64,000 nucleotides of DNA, taken from the NCBI GenBank assembly GCA_964036195.1, contig OZ038451.1:4654529-4718528 (forward strand). Reading direction: 5' to 3'. The translations under genes were made by a program, and so were the position numbers. Positions 11,066-22,744 of this stretch are shown here, piece after piece. The notes under the pieces were generated by a model. That model was given only the letters and a program-made list of their open reading frames with translations, had not been told where the DNA came from and searched no databases. How positions within the stretch are numbered: the first letter of the stretch is position 1; every line of letters begins with the position of its first letter. This DNA comes from Sphaerolaimus hirsutus (taxonomy: Eukaryota; Nematoda; Chromadorea; Monhysterida; Sphaerolaimidae).

Positions 11066-12516
11066 ATTCAGAACCTAAATAGCACAAACCCATCTAAAAT
11101 GCATAGTAGTCAGCACTGGGTAGCGCTCGCTTAGACATTAATCCGGGTATATATCCCAGTGTTTATCTCAGGCGCGCTTCCAAATTGGCAGTAAATTTCG
11201 CGGTTACGTAAATGTGAAGCGAAGTAAATTTGTGTAGGTATTTATGTAACAACTGTGCTCGTATAAATGGTAGATATTTAGTACCGAGTGGCTGTTGTAC
11301 TATTCACAAACGTAGGACAATGTCCATAATGTCAATGTCTTTTGGCGTGATAAGTGCAAAATTTGACGTTTGACGCTTTTGCTTTCTGCAGCTAGAAAAA
11401 AGTCTAACTAGGTATTTATATACGGCGAACCCCTGCCTCACAAAAAATAGGTTTACCACCTAGGTATTCAAATGTACCTCTGCCCACGTAAAAATACTGG
11501 CACCTTCTAGTTGACTTGACACATATTAAATACTTGAAACTATGTCAACTCTATGAACTTGCCTCGCAGGGGTTTAGCAAGGGCTTGGGGCTGGGGTAGA
11601 GGGGTAACCCACCACGAATTTTTCCAGCTAAATATCTATCCCTACTATTTATATGAACCCCCGCATGGGCCCAAATCTACAAGACCCCCTACCCTTACCC
11701 CCATCATTGAATACAGTAAAGGGTGTGAATTTGAACAAATATTTCGGGGGGTAAGAAATGCGAGCAAAGTACTGAAACTCACCCCCCCCCCCCCCGCGAA
11801 TTATCAATGCATGGGGGTATTCAGTAAGGGCGGCGCATCGCAGAGCAACGCATAAATACATACAAATGAGGGGCACAGCGCATTTCGCACAGACATGTCC
11901 ATGCAAATAATTGAGTGATTCCAGCATTGGGGTATTATTCGAGAGGGATGTTTGTTGGTATTGGTGAATTGGTTAATTTTCAGTTTTGACATTTATTTAT
12001 AAGCTCGTGATTAATGAGCCAAATTTAATTGACGCGACAGATTTGTCGGGCGATGTATGTATTTATAGCTCCTAGTCCGACAGTATGTAAAATGTACATT
12101 TTTTGTAGGGGGCACTACATCATTTATGGCCGTTAATAAAATCAAAATTGTTCCCAAAAAACGTGTCAAGAAAAAAACTCGACGCTTGTACGCGACTCCG
12201 CCTTTTTATTTTTTTAAAATTTTTTTGTTGAAGTGCGTGCATAACTTTTCGCGTATCAATGTTATCAACTAGAAACATATCCTAATTATCGCGTATCAAT
12301 GTTATCAACCGATGACAGTATTCCGGAAAAATAGAACAAGTGCACGGCAAACCGCAAAACTTTAATTGATGGTCAAGTGTCAGTCAGTCTATTCCGCAAT
12401 TTGCGAGACAATGCATTTTTGCACACAAACGCACAACAAAATTTTGCGCCATTATTTAACGATGACGTCATCATAACATTAAGTTCCGAAAAGTGTATAG
12501 CACGCGTTCCGCGGAG
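11066..12516. other. 1.45 kb spacer with minor repeats
   Basis: Contains TATATGAACCCCCGCATGGG with CCCAAATCTACAAGACCCC (11652-11690), a sequence that recurs in similar form at 18944-18975, so an unclassified interspersed repeat is present. A 21-bp direct repeat TCGCGTATCAATGTTATCAAC occurs at 12248 and 12289. No supported gene. Confidence 0.45.
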
Positions 12517-12975
12517 TACCGCATTTACTCGAATAATTCCCCCCACTTGAATAATTCCCCCCACTTGAATAATTCCCCCCTTGAATAATTCCCCCCTTGA
12601 ATAATTCCCCCTGCTAGACGAGTGAGGAAAAAATAATTCCCCCACTTGAATAATCCCCCCCCCCACAATGATGGAGAATAAATAATGCACATTTATTAAA
12701 ACGACAATCGATGAAATCAAACCAAGCAAAATAGCAGTGCCTCGTTTGATTGATCGAATACAAATGCAGCACATTCGGTGTGTAAGGATGCAAAAAAATG
12801 TGCGCTGCGAATGGAAATTGGACGTACATGTGGATGTTGTGTGACGGAAACATACTTGAAAATTTTGAGGAATAACAATTCCCCCACTTGAATAATTCCT
12901 CCCTCGAATAGCTCCCCCTCAAAAATGTCTGACGAAAAAATAATTCCCCAGGGAATTATTCGAGTAAATACGGTA
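12517..12975. mobile_element. CCGTATTT-family foldback element, full length
   Basis: One of the best copies. It starts TACCGCATTTACTCGAATAA and ends TTATTCGAGTAAATACGGTA. The left arm holds a tandem TTGAATAATTCCCCCC array followed by CTAGACGAGTGAGGAA. That last motif also lies at the BEL insertion junction (40899), which makes this copy a useful proxy for the uninterrupted target. Confidence 0.85.
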
Positions 12976-13051
12976 TATTGACCAATGATAAAAACCAAGC
13001 TTTATTAAGTAATTTTTCTCTAAATTTTTTTACAAGTAAACACAAGTTTAA

Positions 13052-13204
13052 AGTTCATATCAGCTGTTTGCGCAATGGCAACGAATAAAATTTCGAGATC
13101 TCAATCTTAATGTCATGAAAATTGAAGACTTTCTTTGTCGTCTTTATCTTTATCAGGCTAGGATAAACATCAGATTTCATAGATGCCGTGATCAGAAAGA
13201 TTAG
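13052..13204 (+). pseudogene. Coding-like 50-codon fragment, unidentified
   Basis: I do not recognise this. The frame opens after a TAA at 13049 and ends at TAG 13202. It has protein-like composition, with a stretch reading MKIEDFLCRLYLYQARINI and a following RFHRCRDQKD. It has no initiator near its left edge and no neighbouring exon that I can join, so it could be a relic of a transposon gene or chance. Codon composition differs from the lysine-rich noise frames around it. Confidence 0.2.
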
Positions 13205-13218
13205 TGCACCACACTTTT

Positions 13219-13307
13219 TTCTTGTTGTCGAAGGTATTTGTTCTATTTATGTGGCCTCGTTAACGGGGTTACATATTTAGAACAAATACAAATACCCCGA
13301 CAAGAAG
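13219..13307. repeat. Long hairpin (about 90 bp)
   Basis: CTTGTTGTCGAAGGTATTTG followed by TTCTATTTATGTGGCC pairs with GTTACATATTTAGAACAAAT and ACAAATACCCCGACAAGAAG around a GTTAAC centre. It is probably a minimal foldback element. Confidence 0.6.
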
Positions 13308-13999
13308 GAAATTTGTTCCAGGGTGTATGATGTTTTCTTGTAATCTATAAAAATGATGTTTTACCAAGGCAGTGAGAATTGCGATTGGGTCACATCAAAT
13401 ATTCCATTTTCATCTAAAAAATGGTTGAAAAACGGAAACCTTCGTCGCCACAAAAAAAACCCGCAATACTGTGGTGACATTTTGCATAAAAAAACAACAA
13501 CTTTATACATCTTTATAAACCTACTTAAAATAATCTACGAAAGCCAAAATTTCGTCTCGAAGCCAACAAAAAAAAACCTTTTTCCAGGAAATTTAGAAAC
13601 ACACCAAAACCACAGACCAAATTTATACGCTCAACGGTTCACTTAAACACATCGCTCCAGCGCCGGGGGTACGTCAATCCTACAGAATATTTATTCCCCG
13701 AAACTTTAGAGCTGATGTGAATGCAACATTGCAGTCTTGAAGTAAGAGTCAGAGTAAAAAAGTAAAATTGAGATGCATGCATTTTTCGGGATCGTTAAAT
13801 TTCTGGGGGGGGGGGACTTTGCGAAGTTGAGATGGACTTTATTTTTGTTTCAGTCGCTTTTTATAAACTTGTCACTTTATATACTTTGCATGCAACTTAC
13901 TAATTCACTTGTCACCTGTCATTCTCAAATTTATTTGGCCTCTTATTACTCACAGCTACAGAAAACAACTTGACTTGTTATTTGACTTATAAACAAATC

Positions 14000-14250
14000 T
14001 ACCGTATTGGCTTCAATAATTCCCCCTCTTGAATAATTCCCCCCCCCCCTGTTAGACGAGTCAGGAAGGAATCCTCCCTTAAGACTATATGATTAATTTG
14101 TTGTGTCTAATTTGAACGAAAATGGAATGATATTTTGTGAATAAATCATATTTCGTGGAATAACCTGATTCTTGAAATTTTTGGTGAAATGACAACTCCT
14201 CCCTTGAATAGTTCCTCTAACAAAAATACTAATTCATAAAAGGGGATTAT
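14000..14250. mobile_element. CCGTATTT-family element, right end lost
   Basis: The left end TACCGTATTGGCTTCAATAA and the module GTTAGACGAGTCAGGAA are clear. The right side decays after TAAAAGGGGATTATTGG with no terminal ACGGTA. Confidence 0.6.
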
Positions 14251-14536
14251 TGGACCTTTTTGTTGTTTGTTTAATGCGGTATTTGTCAATTAATAAACCA
14301 CCAATATAACACTCTACTTGAACTTTCTTGTCACTTGTATAATGCATGCAATATTGGCACATGATGAACAAAACAGAAAGAGATATACATATTATAGCTG
14401 GCACAGCGAGTTCACATGTCTCGAACTTTTTTCCATCAAATTGATTCCCTCATGTCAGCAAGTGTTCACAAATGCATGAAATTTAAAAAAATTAGGCAAT
14501 CTAAATGACACTTTTCAGTCTGTTCCAGCACGTGGG

Positions 14537-15430
14537 TAGGGTTGGAAAAACGTTTTTTTTTCAACAACCTCGTGTTTAAAAACAAAGACGTTTTTAATAG
14601 AAAAAAATGTTTTCTTTTTTAATAAAACCGTTTTTTTCAATAGCCCACAGATATGGTTATGGGGCAACAGGTATTTTATATCAGGATACTGGCTGGCAGT
14701 ACTTTGTGATGTTATATATAGCCGCAGAATGGCTGTGGAGCCATGGGATAGCATTGTAAGTGGTGATTTCTGTCAAAAATATCTGTTTTATGTTGACTTC
14801 TTATGTATTTATATCGCCTTTTGTCGAACGTTCGTGAATTCAAGTGAAGTTGGGTATGGAATAGTGTTTAAATTAGGTTACAATAAAACGTTAATACAAT
14901 GGCAGTGATGTTTCACACTGTAGAAGTATACGGGGGCACATTCTCTGCATATTATACACTACACTACATATCACGGCTTATTATAACACAATAGTATGAA
15001 CAAATTGAAGCTTTTACACTAAAAATGACTTGAAACCAATGAAAACTACCACAAATAGTAAAGTGCATGTTAAATTGCGCGCTTGCGCACTAAAAATTAC
15101 TTAATATACTCGGCGTACATGATGCTCTGCCCTCGCACTGATTTATGTCTCATGTTGGAAGTGTGCCAATGATTATTAAATCATGCGATTTCCGTAAAAG
15201 GATTTATAACAACAATCAATTTTGTTTTTATTATCAACACATAACAACAATCAATCAATCAACATCTTTTTATAACACTCGAACGCGTAAACCATGGTTG
15301 GCACACATCCAGTGGGAACCACGCGTGCAAGGTGTAAGGTAACCGGAGTATACCTAGTGCTCAAATACTAAACTTTTTGGCTGCGGTTTAAAAAAACGGT
15401 TTCGATGCTTGCGTAAAAAATTTTTTTTTT
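14537..15430. mobile_element. hAT-like element, TAGGGTTGG family, truncated older copy
   Basis: The left end TAGGGTTGGAAAAACG and the central block GGCTGTGGAGCCATGGGATA match the intact copy at 17187-17871 in order. It also shares GATTTCTGTCAAAAATATC, GTCGAACGTTCGTGA, TTGCGCGCTTGCGCAC and TACCTAGTGCT. About 15130-15340 is additional sequence absent from the other copy, so another insertion sits inside. The right terminal repeat is not recognisable. Confidence 0.65.
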
Positions 15431-16099
15431 TTTACATTCAGTTATTCCTAGTCTAGGCCTGGGATAGGGGGCGGAGTCAGCTTACTCAAAATTCCCGCAT
15501 AATAACATTTATAAAAAAATAGAAACAGAAGAGAAACGAGAAAAGAACAGCGCAATGGAATGAATGGATTAAATCGAGAAAAAATATGGTAAACAAATGT
15601 AGATGATTGAAAAGATCTTCATAGGCTAATAAACACATGGCTAATTTTTAATGAAAGAATAATCCACGAAAAAAGAACTGCGGATAAAGATGCGACAACT
15701 AAATATACCTATATGAATTCATATTCGAACCGAAATGTGGCAGTGCATACCTAAATATCTAGGTAGGCATTTACATTCTAAATACACATTTACCTAAATA
15801 CCAATCATTTTAAATACATATTTATTTAGGTATTTAAGTAGAAAAGGTAAAGCTAAATGGAACACTTCGCGCGAATAAACTGAAAACAGGCGCTAAATAT
15901 AAATAAAAGGATATAAATACTAAATTATTACACATCAATCAAAATTCATTTGCCGACAAGCAGCTGACAATGAAAGGTAAAGCGCTCAAATTCATCAAAT
16001 GTTCAACTTAACGCGACGCCTGAAACGACGAAACGAACGACAATAAAAAAACACACCAAAAACGCACACTCAGCAGGTTAACCCACTCAGCAGGGGACA
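15431..16099. other. AT-rich spacer
   Basis: Repeated TACCTAAATA-like words occur at 15750-15840. No gene or bounded element was recognised. Confidence 0.4.
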
Positions 16100-16314
16100 C
16101 TATCAGAGCCTGTCAAATGCCCTGTAAAATGTCATAGTGTCAAATGTGATGTAAAATGCCCTGTAAATTGTAAACTGGCATTAAAAGTGTAAAAAGTCGC
16201 AAAAATCCCAAATGTCAAACTCCCTTTTTATTCTTTTAATCGTCATCTGATCCTTTGACAATCTACACAACCTCAGACACTTTGCATGACAAACGACACT
16301 TTACAGGGCACTTA
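16100..16314. mobile_element. CCCTGTAAA-family element
   Basis: GTCAAATGCCCTGTAAAATG and GTGATGTAAAATGCCCTGTA on the left, CGACACTTTACAGGGCACTT on the right. The outer GGCAGTCCC base pairs are not preserved. Confidence 0.5.
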
Positions 16315-16364
16315 ATTAAGCTCCAAAAGTGTCACCCCCCAAAAAAACACCCACCCAGACCCAC

Positions 16365-16636
16365 CTGTCTAGAACTGAGTCCTCCAAGCGTAACCAGCCC
16401 CAGCAAATCAATACCATGCCCAAGACCTCCACCGGAAACGCTGCCGAGCCTGGGCACCGACACCGGAACCGGCACCGGAATCATAGCCCCCGTCATCCAC
16501 GGCGCAGCTGGCCCGTTGCTGACAGGTCTGGTGGATTGTCGACCCGTTGCTGGGGTGTCGGGCAGCCCGACGGGTCGTCTGCGCCGGCGTCGCTTTTGAG
16601 CGAGTCGGGCCAGAGCCAATGTACGCTCGCCCACCA
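16365..16636 (-). CDS. Candidate internal exon in a GC-rich island, unidentified
   Basis: I do not recognise the protein. This 272-bp segment is markedly GC-rich against AT-rich flanks. On the minus strand it lies between a plausible acceptor (CATGCCAG at its left in reading order) and a strong donor (CAG then GTGGGT). One frame is open throughout, running through an arginine-rich stretch and a valine/proline-rich stretch VPVPVSVPRL. The plus strand is also open in two frames, and one of them has its own acceptor-like CACCTGTCTAG upstream. The strand is therefore not certain, and a GC-rich noncoding island cannot be excluded. Confidence 0.25.
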
Positions 16637-16699
16637 CTGGCATGAACATGGCGCCCGACTATGTGGTTTCTGCGGCTTCAGTTTGGTGATTTGGGGGGT

Positions 16700-16779
16700 T
16701 GTTTTGGGGGGTGGGTGGGGGGGGGGGGGTTGGCACACACAGCTATCTGACAATGCCTGGCGCTGCGCGGCTATCCATC
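16700..16779. repeat. G-run tract
   Basis: GGGGGGTTGTTTTGGGGGG and following long G runs lie beside the GC-rich island. This is low-complexity DNA able to form quadruplexes. Confidence 0.5.
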
Positions 16780-16935
16780 TACCGTATTTCGACAAAATAG
16801 CCCCTGAATTGTCACCCTCGAAATACCCCCAGGTTTGAGCGAGCTGAGGGAAAAAATAGAAACCCCTAGAATAACTGTTTATATTTATTTACAATGCACA
16901 TGATGCTAACTCGAATTAACCCTCGAATTAATTAA
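16780..16935. mobile_element. CCGTATTT-family element, truncated
   Basis: The left end TACCGTATTTCGACAAAATA and the internal module CCTCGAAATACCCCCAGG are present. The sequence ends without the inverse terminus. Confidence 0.6.
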
Positions 16936-17186
16936 TTAAATATGCTATAGAATAAACACCCTAAGTGTAAGTGTAAGTGATAATAAACGAATAGGAATAA
17001 AAAATACCATTTCTCTCACCATTAATGAAGCGGCATCCCGTAATATCTCACGTATTAAACGGCCATGCGGATTGAAATCGTTGGAAAATAAAATTAAAAG
17101 CATAAGAATTAGTTGTTTTAAATTATGTTCCCACAATAATAGCATAGACTGTGGACCGTGGAGCTGTGAGTGAACACAGATATGGC
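16936..17186. other. AT-rich spacer
   Basis: Nothing recognised. The last 8 bases are the left target duplication of the next element. Confidence 0.35.
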
Positions 17187-17871
17187 TAGGGTTGGAAAAA
17201 AAACGTTTTTTTTAACTCGATGTTTTTTTTTTAAAAAAAACGTTTTTTTATATAAAAAAAACGTTTTTTTTTAAAAGCTCCCAGATATGACCTAGTGTCA
17301 ACATATATAGGTATATCAGACACTGGCAATACTCTGTGATGTTAAATATGACCATATAATGGCTGTGGAGCCATGGGATAGCATTATAAGTGGTGATTTG
17401 TGTCAAAAATATCCATTTTTCGTCGACATATCGTTTGTATATCGCCCTATAGTCGAATGTTCGTGACTTCAGGTAAAGTTTGGCACGGAATGGTGATCAA
17501 ACAAGGTTATAAAAGGAGGTTGTTACTTTGGGAGTGAAGTTACACACTGTGGAGGTACATGGAAGCACATTACCTCAATATTATATATTACAGCAACATA
17601 TGTCGGCTTATTCACCCATGGTAGCACATAGAAATGGATGTTTTGATACTAAAAATGCAACAAAACCAATGAAAACAACCACCAATGTCAATTTGTGTGT
17701 GAAATTGCGCGCTTGCGCGCAAAAATTTTGCAAAATACCTAGTGCTTAGTACTAAAAATTTCGGCTGATGTTTTTTTTTAAAAAAAAACATTTCGGACGT
17801 CATGTTTTTTTTTTAAAAAAAACGTTGTTTTTTTTTAAAAAACGTTTAAAAAAAAACATCGGCCAACCCTA
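17187..17871. mobile_element. Intact hAT-like non-autonomous element, TAGGGTTGG family
   Basis: 685 bp with ends TAGGGTTGG and CCAACCCTA, flanked by an exact 8-bp direct repeat GATATGGC (17179-17186 and 17872-17879). Both ends are lined with AAAAAAACGTTTTTTT blocks, so the termini can form long A:T helices. No transposase is encoded. The interior is shared with the older copy at 14537. Confidence 0.9.
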
Positions 17872-18159
17872 GATATGGCTCAAGTAAAATATGGCATTTT
17901 TTTGTTGAGTTGGTAAAATATATCTGTCAAAATCAAAGGGTACTTCCTGGATGGTGGTAAAATGGTTTAAAAAATTGGACAAAATTACATTTTAGTCGAA
18001 AATTTCCTGAACCCCTGATCATCGTTATGAATGAAGTTGGTGACGATATTTATGTACTATGTGAAAAACGTTGAAAAACGTTCTTCGAAGTATTCTGGAA
18101 AAAAACCCATTCATTTCACCTTGTGATTTCAGTTTCAGCAAAACATGTAAACAGTGGTT

Positions 18160-18370
18160 GATTGAACTTCAGTTTCTACACACAAACACTAGTTTGTTTG
18201 TTTTTTAAATAAGAAAACTGATAAATCAGCTTTGAGCGCATTTGAGTTTACCGAAGTTCAGAGAAAAGAATTATTTTTAATCCCCATCATCAACTGTAGT
18301 TGACAGCCAGATCACTCTCGGAAACTCAATTGCATTCACAGATAATTTTTGAGTTTTTAAAATTTCTGTG
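18160..18370. repeat. Interspersed repeat related to 7300-7530
   Basis: ACACACAAACACTAGTTTG, then TTTGAGTTTACCGAAG, AATTATTTTTAATCC and GTAGTTGACAGCCAG, in the same order as the earlier repeat. Confidence 0.45.
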
Positions 18371-19538
18371 CAGCCGTTAAGCCATCTTTGCCAAAATTTC
18401 GCAAATAACACGGTATATTATGAGCTAAATTGGCAGAAAAACTGGTCGATCACTAAAACAGCTAGCCAGGAGTTAAATAGGGGGTGGGGGGGGGGGGTAA
18501 GATCCCTCCCCACAAACCCGCCAGGCCAGCTATCTACCACGGAGGCCGCTCAGCTATCTAGGTAACTATCCCGGACTCCGGAGGCAACATTTTTGGCAAC
18601 CTATCCCCGATATCGGCTAGCTATCTATCGCCAATATCGGCCGGCTATTTACCAATCTGGAGCGATTTTTGAGAATATTTGCCGGAAATCGCTCAAAATC
18701 GCTAATTTTCGTACCTTTTTATAGTTTTTCACCTTCAAAATCGCTATTCTATTTGTTTCATTGCCTATTATTTGTGTACTATATTTGCTTATATACCTAT
18801 TTTTCACCTAATTGCGATTTTTGCAATTTTTTCCGTCTATACCATGGAAAATCCTATATATTGAACCCCCGCGTCCCCCCCCAACCCCCAAAACAATTTT
18901 TTCAGCTATATATACCTCCGGAGCGGCGATTTACTATCTATATGAACCCCAGCGGGGGTCCAAATCTACAAAACCCCTGCAGCTAGCCATAATGAAATGA
19001 GGCATCTGCGGCTGCGCATGTCTGCGTTAACTACATCGATACTTTACGTAAAAATATGGACAAAAGTTTTGCTACTGTGTAGTGCAAGTCTGATGTTGCA
19101 TGTGTGGAAATTATTTTAAATGTTGTCCACTGAATGCGCACTTTAAAATGAAATTTACCTTAATCCATCCGTAAAAAAAAAATTGTTATCTTCCTACCAT
19201 CCCTATGTTCCTCTAACTACGGATTACTTTGGTGCATATCTTTTCAGTAATATTTATTCATTAATAACAGCTGGAAAGTTTGAGAAAATATACCATTAAT
19301 GCCAGTTTTTGAGCTGAAAATGTCTAAAATATTATCAAAAACCTGAGAAAAGTAAAAAAAAATGAGCAAACATTTTGTCCAGAACTATACTTACACTTCA
19401 CAGTGCTGAGTGCCGCTTCTGCTAATGACGCTAATGATGAGAAACGTAGTTGCAAGCGATGTAAATAATACTTAGAGCAATTCATAGCTAAGTATAGTAC
19501 ACGACTTAGTGCAGTGTCTATCGCTCTGTTTTGATACA
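18371..19538. other. Spacer with minor low-complexity repeats
   Basis: Near 18480-18640 there are repeated CAGCTATCTA and CCGGCTAT words. At 18944-18975 is the TATATGAACCCC repeat also seen at 11652. No gene is supported. Confidence 0.4.
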
Positions 19539-20063
19539 TGGGTTCAAACGGGATTGACTTTTCGGGATCGGGATCGGTATTTTTGCAAAGGACTGGGATT
19601 GAGGGATTTTCTCTAATTGGTCGCGAAAGGTCTAAATGTAAAAAGGGTCACTTGAATGCCAGAGATGTGGCATAAAAGCAACTGGACTATTTTTAGTTTG
19701 ACTTTACATTCTTTCGGGATCGGAATTGGAGTCGGAATTGTGATTTTCAGATTTCGGAATAATGGTGATCAGGGGCCAGTTCCGCAAGTGGAAAAGTTAA
19801 AAGTTAAAGAGTTAAAAGTTAAGAGTTGAGTAAAATGACAAATGGCAAGTTAAGAGTAAAGTTAAATGATACATGATGAGTTAAGAGACAAGAGTAAGTT
19901 TAAGAGTAAAGTTAAAAATGACAAATGATTAGTTAAGAGATAAGAGTAAAGTTTTATGTTCAACTCTTATGTTTTAACTCTTAACTTGTCCACTTGCGGA
20001 ACCGGCACCTGGTCCGCTCATAACCGGAAATTATCGGGATTCGGGATCACATTTGAACTCTAG
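19539..20063. mobile_element. hAT-like element, TAGGGTTCAAACGGG family, with nested insertion
   Basis: Left end GGGTTCAAACGGGATTGAC with CGGGATCGGGATCGG, right end CGGGATCACATTTGAACTCTA. Most of the inside is a second foldback element (19770-20011), listed separately. The flanks share only GATAC, so the 8-bp duplication has decayed. Confidence 0.65.
19770..20011. mobile_element. Foldback element CAGGGGCCAGTTCCGC, nested
   Basis: CAGGGGCCAGTTCCGCAAGT and its inverse ACTTGCGGAACCGGCACCTG bracket tandem GAGTTAAAAGTTAAGAG modules. It interrupts the surrounding hAT-like copy, so it inserted later. Confidence 0.65.
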
Positions 20064-20092
20064 ATACGTACATGGTCATGGCATGTGCCATG

Positions 20093-20576
20093 CACAGTTG
20101 TTAAAATGTACGTACATTTACTCGAAAAATACGCGTACGCGAGTACGCGGTAAATACATTTACATATACTTTTGAAAAAAGTAATGTACATTTTAAAAGT
20201 ACACGCGTACAGAGAAAATGTATTTTTGTTGCTAAAATCACAATTTTATGTTGTTCAAATAGAAAAAAATTAGTAGAAATCATATCATTTTTCTAAAAAA
20301 ATACTAGGTAAATAATCACTAAAAACGACATCTATTATGCCTTCCAGTGTAAAACTGACATTTTCACATGTAAAAAGTTGTAGTTTTTACGTTTTCCATG
20401 GGAAGAGTACTCACTTTTACATTTTCCTGGGAAAAAAAGTATTTATAGTCACATTTACACATGAGTACGAGTAAAAAAAAAGTATTTTATATTTTCTATA
20501 CTTTTTGGTGAGTAAAAAAGAAATACTTACATTTACATATACTTTTTTTTAAAGTTCAGTAATTCTAACAACTCTG
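20093..20576. mobile_element. Intact hAT-like element, CAGAGTTGTTAAAA family
   Basis: 484 bp, ends CACAGTTGTTAAAA and AACAACTCTG, flanked by an exact 8-bp direct repeat GTGCCATG (20085-20092 and 20577-20584). The interior is made of ACATTTTAC and GAGTACGAGTAAA-like modules rich in GTAC. No transposase. Confidence 0.88.
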
Positions 20577-20910
20577 GTGCCATGTAGGTATTACATTTTC
20601 AGGCTAATGAGGGAATTATATTTTAATTATTGAATAGATTTATCTTAGAAATCCCACTTATTTACGTCACGCTTGTTCAAACTCATTTGCTGTTAGTTAT
20701 TTAAAATGTACCTAATGTCCACTGACAGCGGCAGGGTCGTGTATACACGGATCACCGCGGGGCTTCATATTTAAAGGTATTATATTGAGATAGTTTCGAC
20801 GCTTGCGTTTTTAAATTAAAAAAAAACCTATGAAAAAACTACATCCCTAGTGAAATTAGATCAAATTTTCACAAAAATTGCCCAACTTGCAATTAAAACT
20901 GACATATCGT
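20577..20910. other. Intergenic, nothing recognised
   Basis: No supported feature beyond the target duplication at its left edge. Confidence 0.35.
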
Positions 20911-21280
20911 GCCCACACACACTAGTTTTCCGCGTGACGCTTGGGAAAACTCAAATGGCGACATGTCGCCATTCAGTTTTCCCATCTTGCATGAAATAAA
21001 ATTTAGAGGTGGAAACAAGTGTGTGTTGGTTTCGGCAAGTCACAATTTTTCCCAACATGAATGCAATAGTGGAAAACTGTATGGAAAATGTCGCCATGTG
21101 GTATGGCAACACTTCTTGAATGTCGCCATACCACATGGCGACATGTCGCCATTGTCGCCATTGTCACCATGGACAACTATAATTCAATTTTCGACATGTG
21201 AATGCAATAAGTGAAAAGTGACAAACTTTGCTGTGTAAGCAACTCTGTTGAGCTAGCAATTAACCACAGCCATTTTTGAC

Positions 21281-21373
21281 ATGCAGACAGAGGAGGAGGA
21301 GGAGGAGGGCAATGAGGAAGAGGAGGGCAATGTGAACAAATGTGATGTTGTATCAACACAGTTTAATCTGTGA
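21281..21373 (+). CDS. Small acidic reading frame, unidentified
   Basis: Thirty codons from ATG 21281 to TGA 21371, starting with MQT, then two runs of glutamate (EEEEEE and EEEE), then NVNKCDVVSTQFNL. It lies just inside the left end of the 7.2-kb unit, next to a splice-acceptor-like TTTTGACATGCAG. The glutamate run comes from a GGA microsatellite, so it may be chance. A function cannot be inferred. Confidence 0.15.
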   Translation: MQTEEEEEEGNEEEEGNVNKCDVVSTQFNL

Positions 21374-21616
21374 AAGTACTGAAATCATGCTTTATCAGAT
21401 ACATATTTACTATTTTTGTGCTTTACATGTGATACATTTGTTTTTGATTTTGTTAATTTCTCATGCTTGATATTTGTTACTGTCTTTCATTGTATATTTT
21501 TAAGAAAAATATCATGTACACACCTGTTGTTTTCCATTTTACTTTTTACATATGAGAGAAATATTACAGACAATACAATTGTAAAAAGACCACAATGAAT
21601 GTTTTTGAGGATAATG

Positions 21617-22047
21617 TACCGTATTTCCTCAAATTACACCCACCCCTTGAATTAACCCCCCCCCTCGAAATACCCCCAGGTGTTTTCCAGCCGAGGAAAA
21701 AATAACCCCCCCCCCTTGAAATACCCCCTGTCTGGAATGATATACATCATGTATGCAATGTACATGATGTATTTATTGATGCCAATTTGCATCGCAGATA
21801 CACATATTAGTTAATATGTGTACAGATGTACGTCTAAATACCCGATATGTCCTGATATATCCTATTTACCCATGTTTATTACCACTTTTGGGTATGAATA
21901 AGCATACTGTTTACTATGAATTTCCTGAAAATTTCTGACGAAATAATAACCCCCCCCTCTCAAATAAGCCCCCCCTTGAAATACCCCCCTCAAAATTTCC
22001 ACTCTGAAAAAATAAACCCCCTGGGGGTATTTTGAGGAAATATGGTA
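21617..22047. mobile_element. CCGTATTT-family element, C-run variant
   Basis: Starts TACCGTATTTCCTCAAATTA and ends TATTTTGAGGAAATATGGTA. It contains CCCCCTTGAAATACCCCC modules and a central AT-rich segment. It lies inside the 7.2-kb unit, so it is younger than that unit or co-mobilised with it. Confidence 0.75.
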
Positions 22048-22426
22048 TGTGAATAATGCCTTAGTAAATGGAATCATGCATTAGGATCAGAATTTTGAAA
22101 AATGTAATGGGAACACAAACATTACAAACAAAAACATGATTATTGTATTTTGACCATATTTCTTGAGCTTTTCATAGCTGTAATTGTATTGCACAAACTT
22201 CAAAAAGTGAATGAGATTGAATAAGTGACTGTATTGGAAATTTGCAAGTGTGTATGAAACTATATCGATGTTGTAACATAATAGGAACTAGCTACTCACT
22301 AATTGCACGACATTTAACGACTTAACTAAGTACTTCACAAACATCTTGCTAAACCAATTTCCAAATGAATTAAACAAACTCAAATAAAATGACTTCAAAA
22401 GTAAACACTGCTATTCTCATTCACCA

Positions 22427-22744
22427 GTATGTATGTATGTATGTATTCATTGCTTTGACCGATTTTTGATACTGGGACTACTAATGAAAATGTCATCATA
22501 TATGAATCCCATCGGTTGTGTATGCTCTACACAGAGAACGTCACTAAAGTTTAAACAACGCAATACGGTTGTAAATAAATATCACAACGTGAAAGAACAT
22601 CACAACGTGAAATAATCACATGTGAAAGTATCACAATACTGGGACCAGTGTCGACCATAATCCGCAAGGAGTGCCAGAAGAAAAGCAGCCGGCGCGGTGT
22701 AAAGAAGAAGCGTATTTATGCTCATGCATGAGCTGCCAGATAAG
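22427..22744 (-). repeat. 3' untranslated region and (ATAC)n tail of the non-LTR element
   Basis: Downstream of the last reading frame, on the minus strand, the sequence runs to CAAAGCAATGAATACATACA and further ATAC units at 22427-22447. A short simple-sequence tail is typical of several APE-type non-LTR clades. No poly-A tail is present. The flanking words AACACTG at 22404 and 25984 could be a decayed target duplication but are too short to trust. Confidence 0.55.

Larger units (their letters stand above)
12976..13999. other. Spacer with one hairpin and one coding-like fragment
   Basis: Apart from the fragment at 13052-13204 and the hairpin at 13219-13307, listed separately, nothing is recognised. 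The 97-codon frame at 13353-13646 is lysine- and asparagine-rich and looks like chance in AT-rich DNA. Confidence 0.4.

Noticed and set aside
16329-16838. A 169-codon plus-strand gene
   Set aside because: It is one of several overlapping open frames in a GC-rich island. The splice-site context is better on the minus strand, and the end runs into G-run low complexity.
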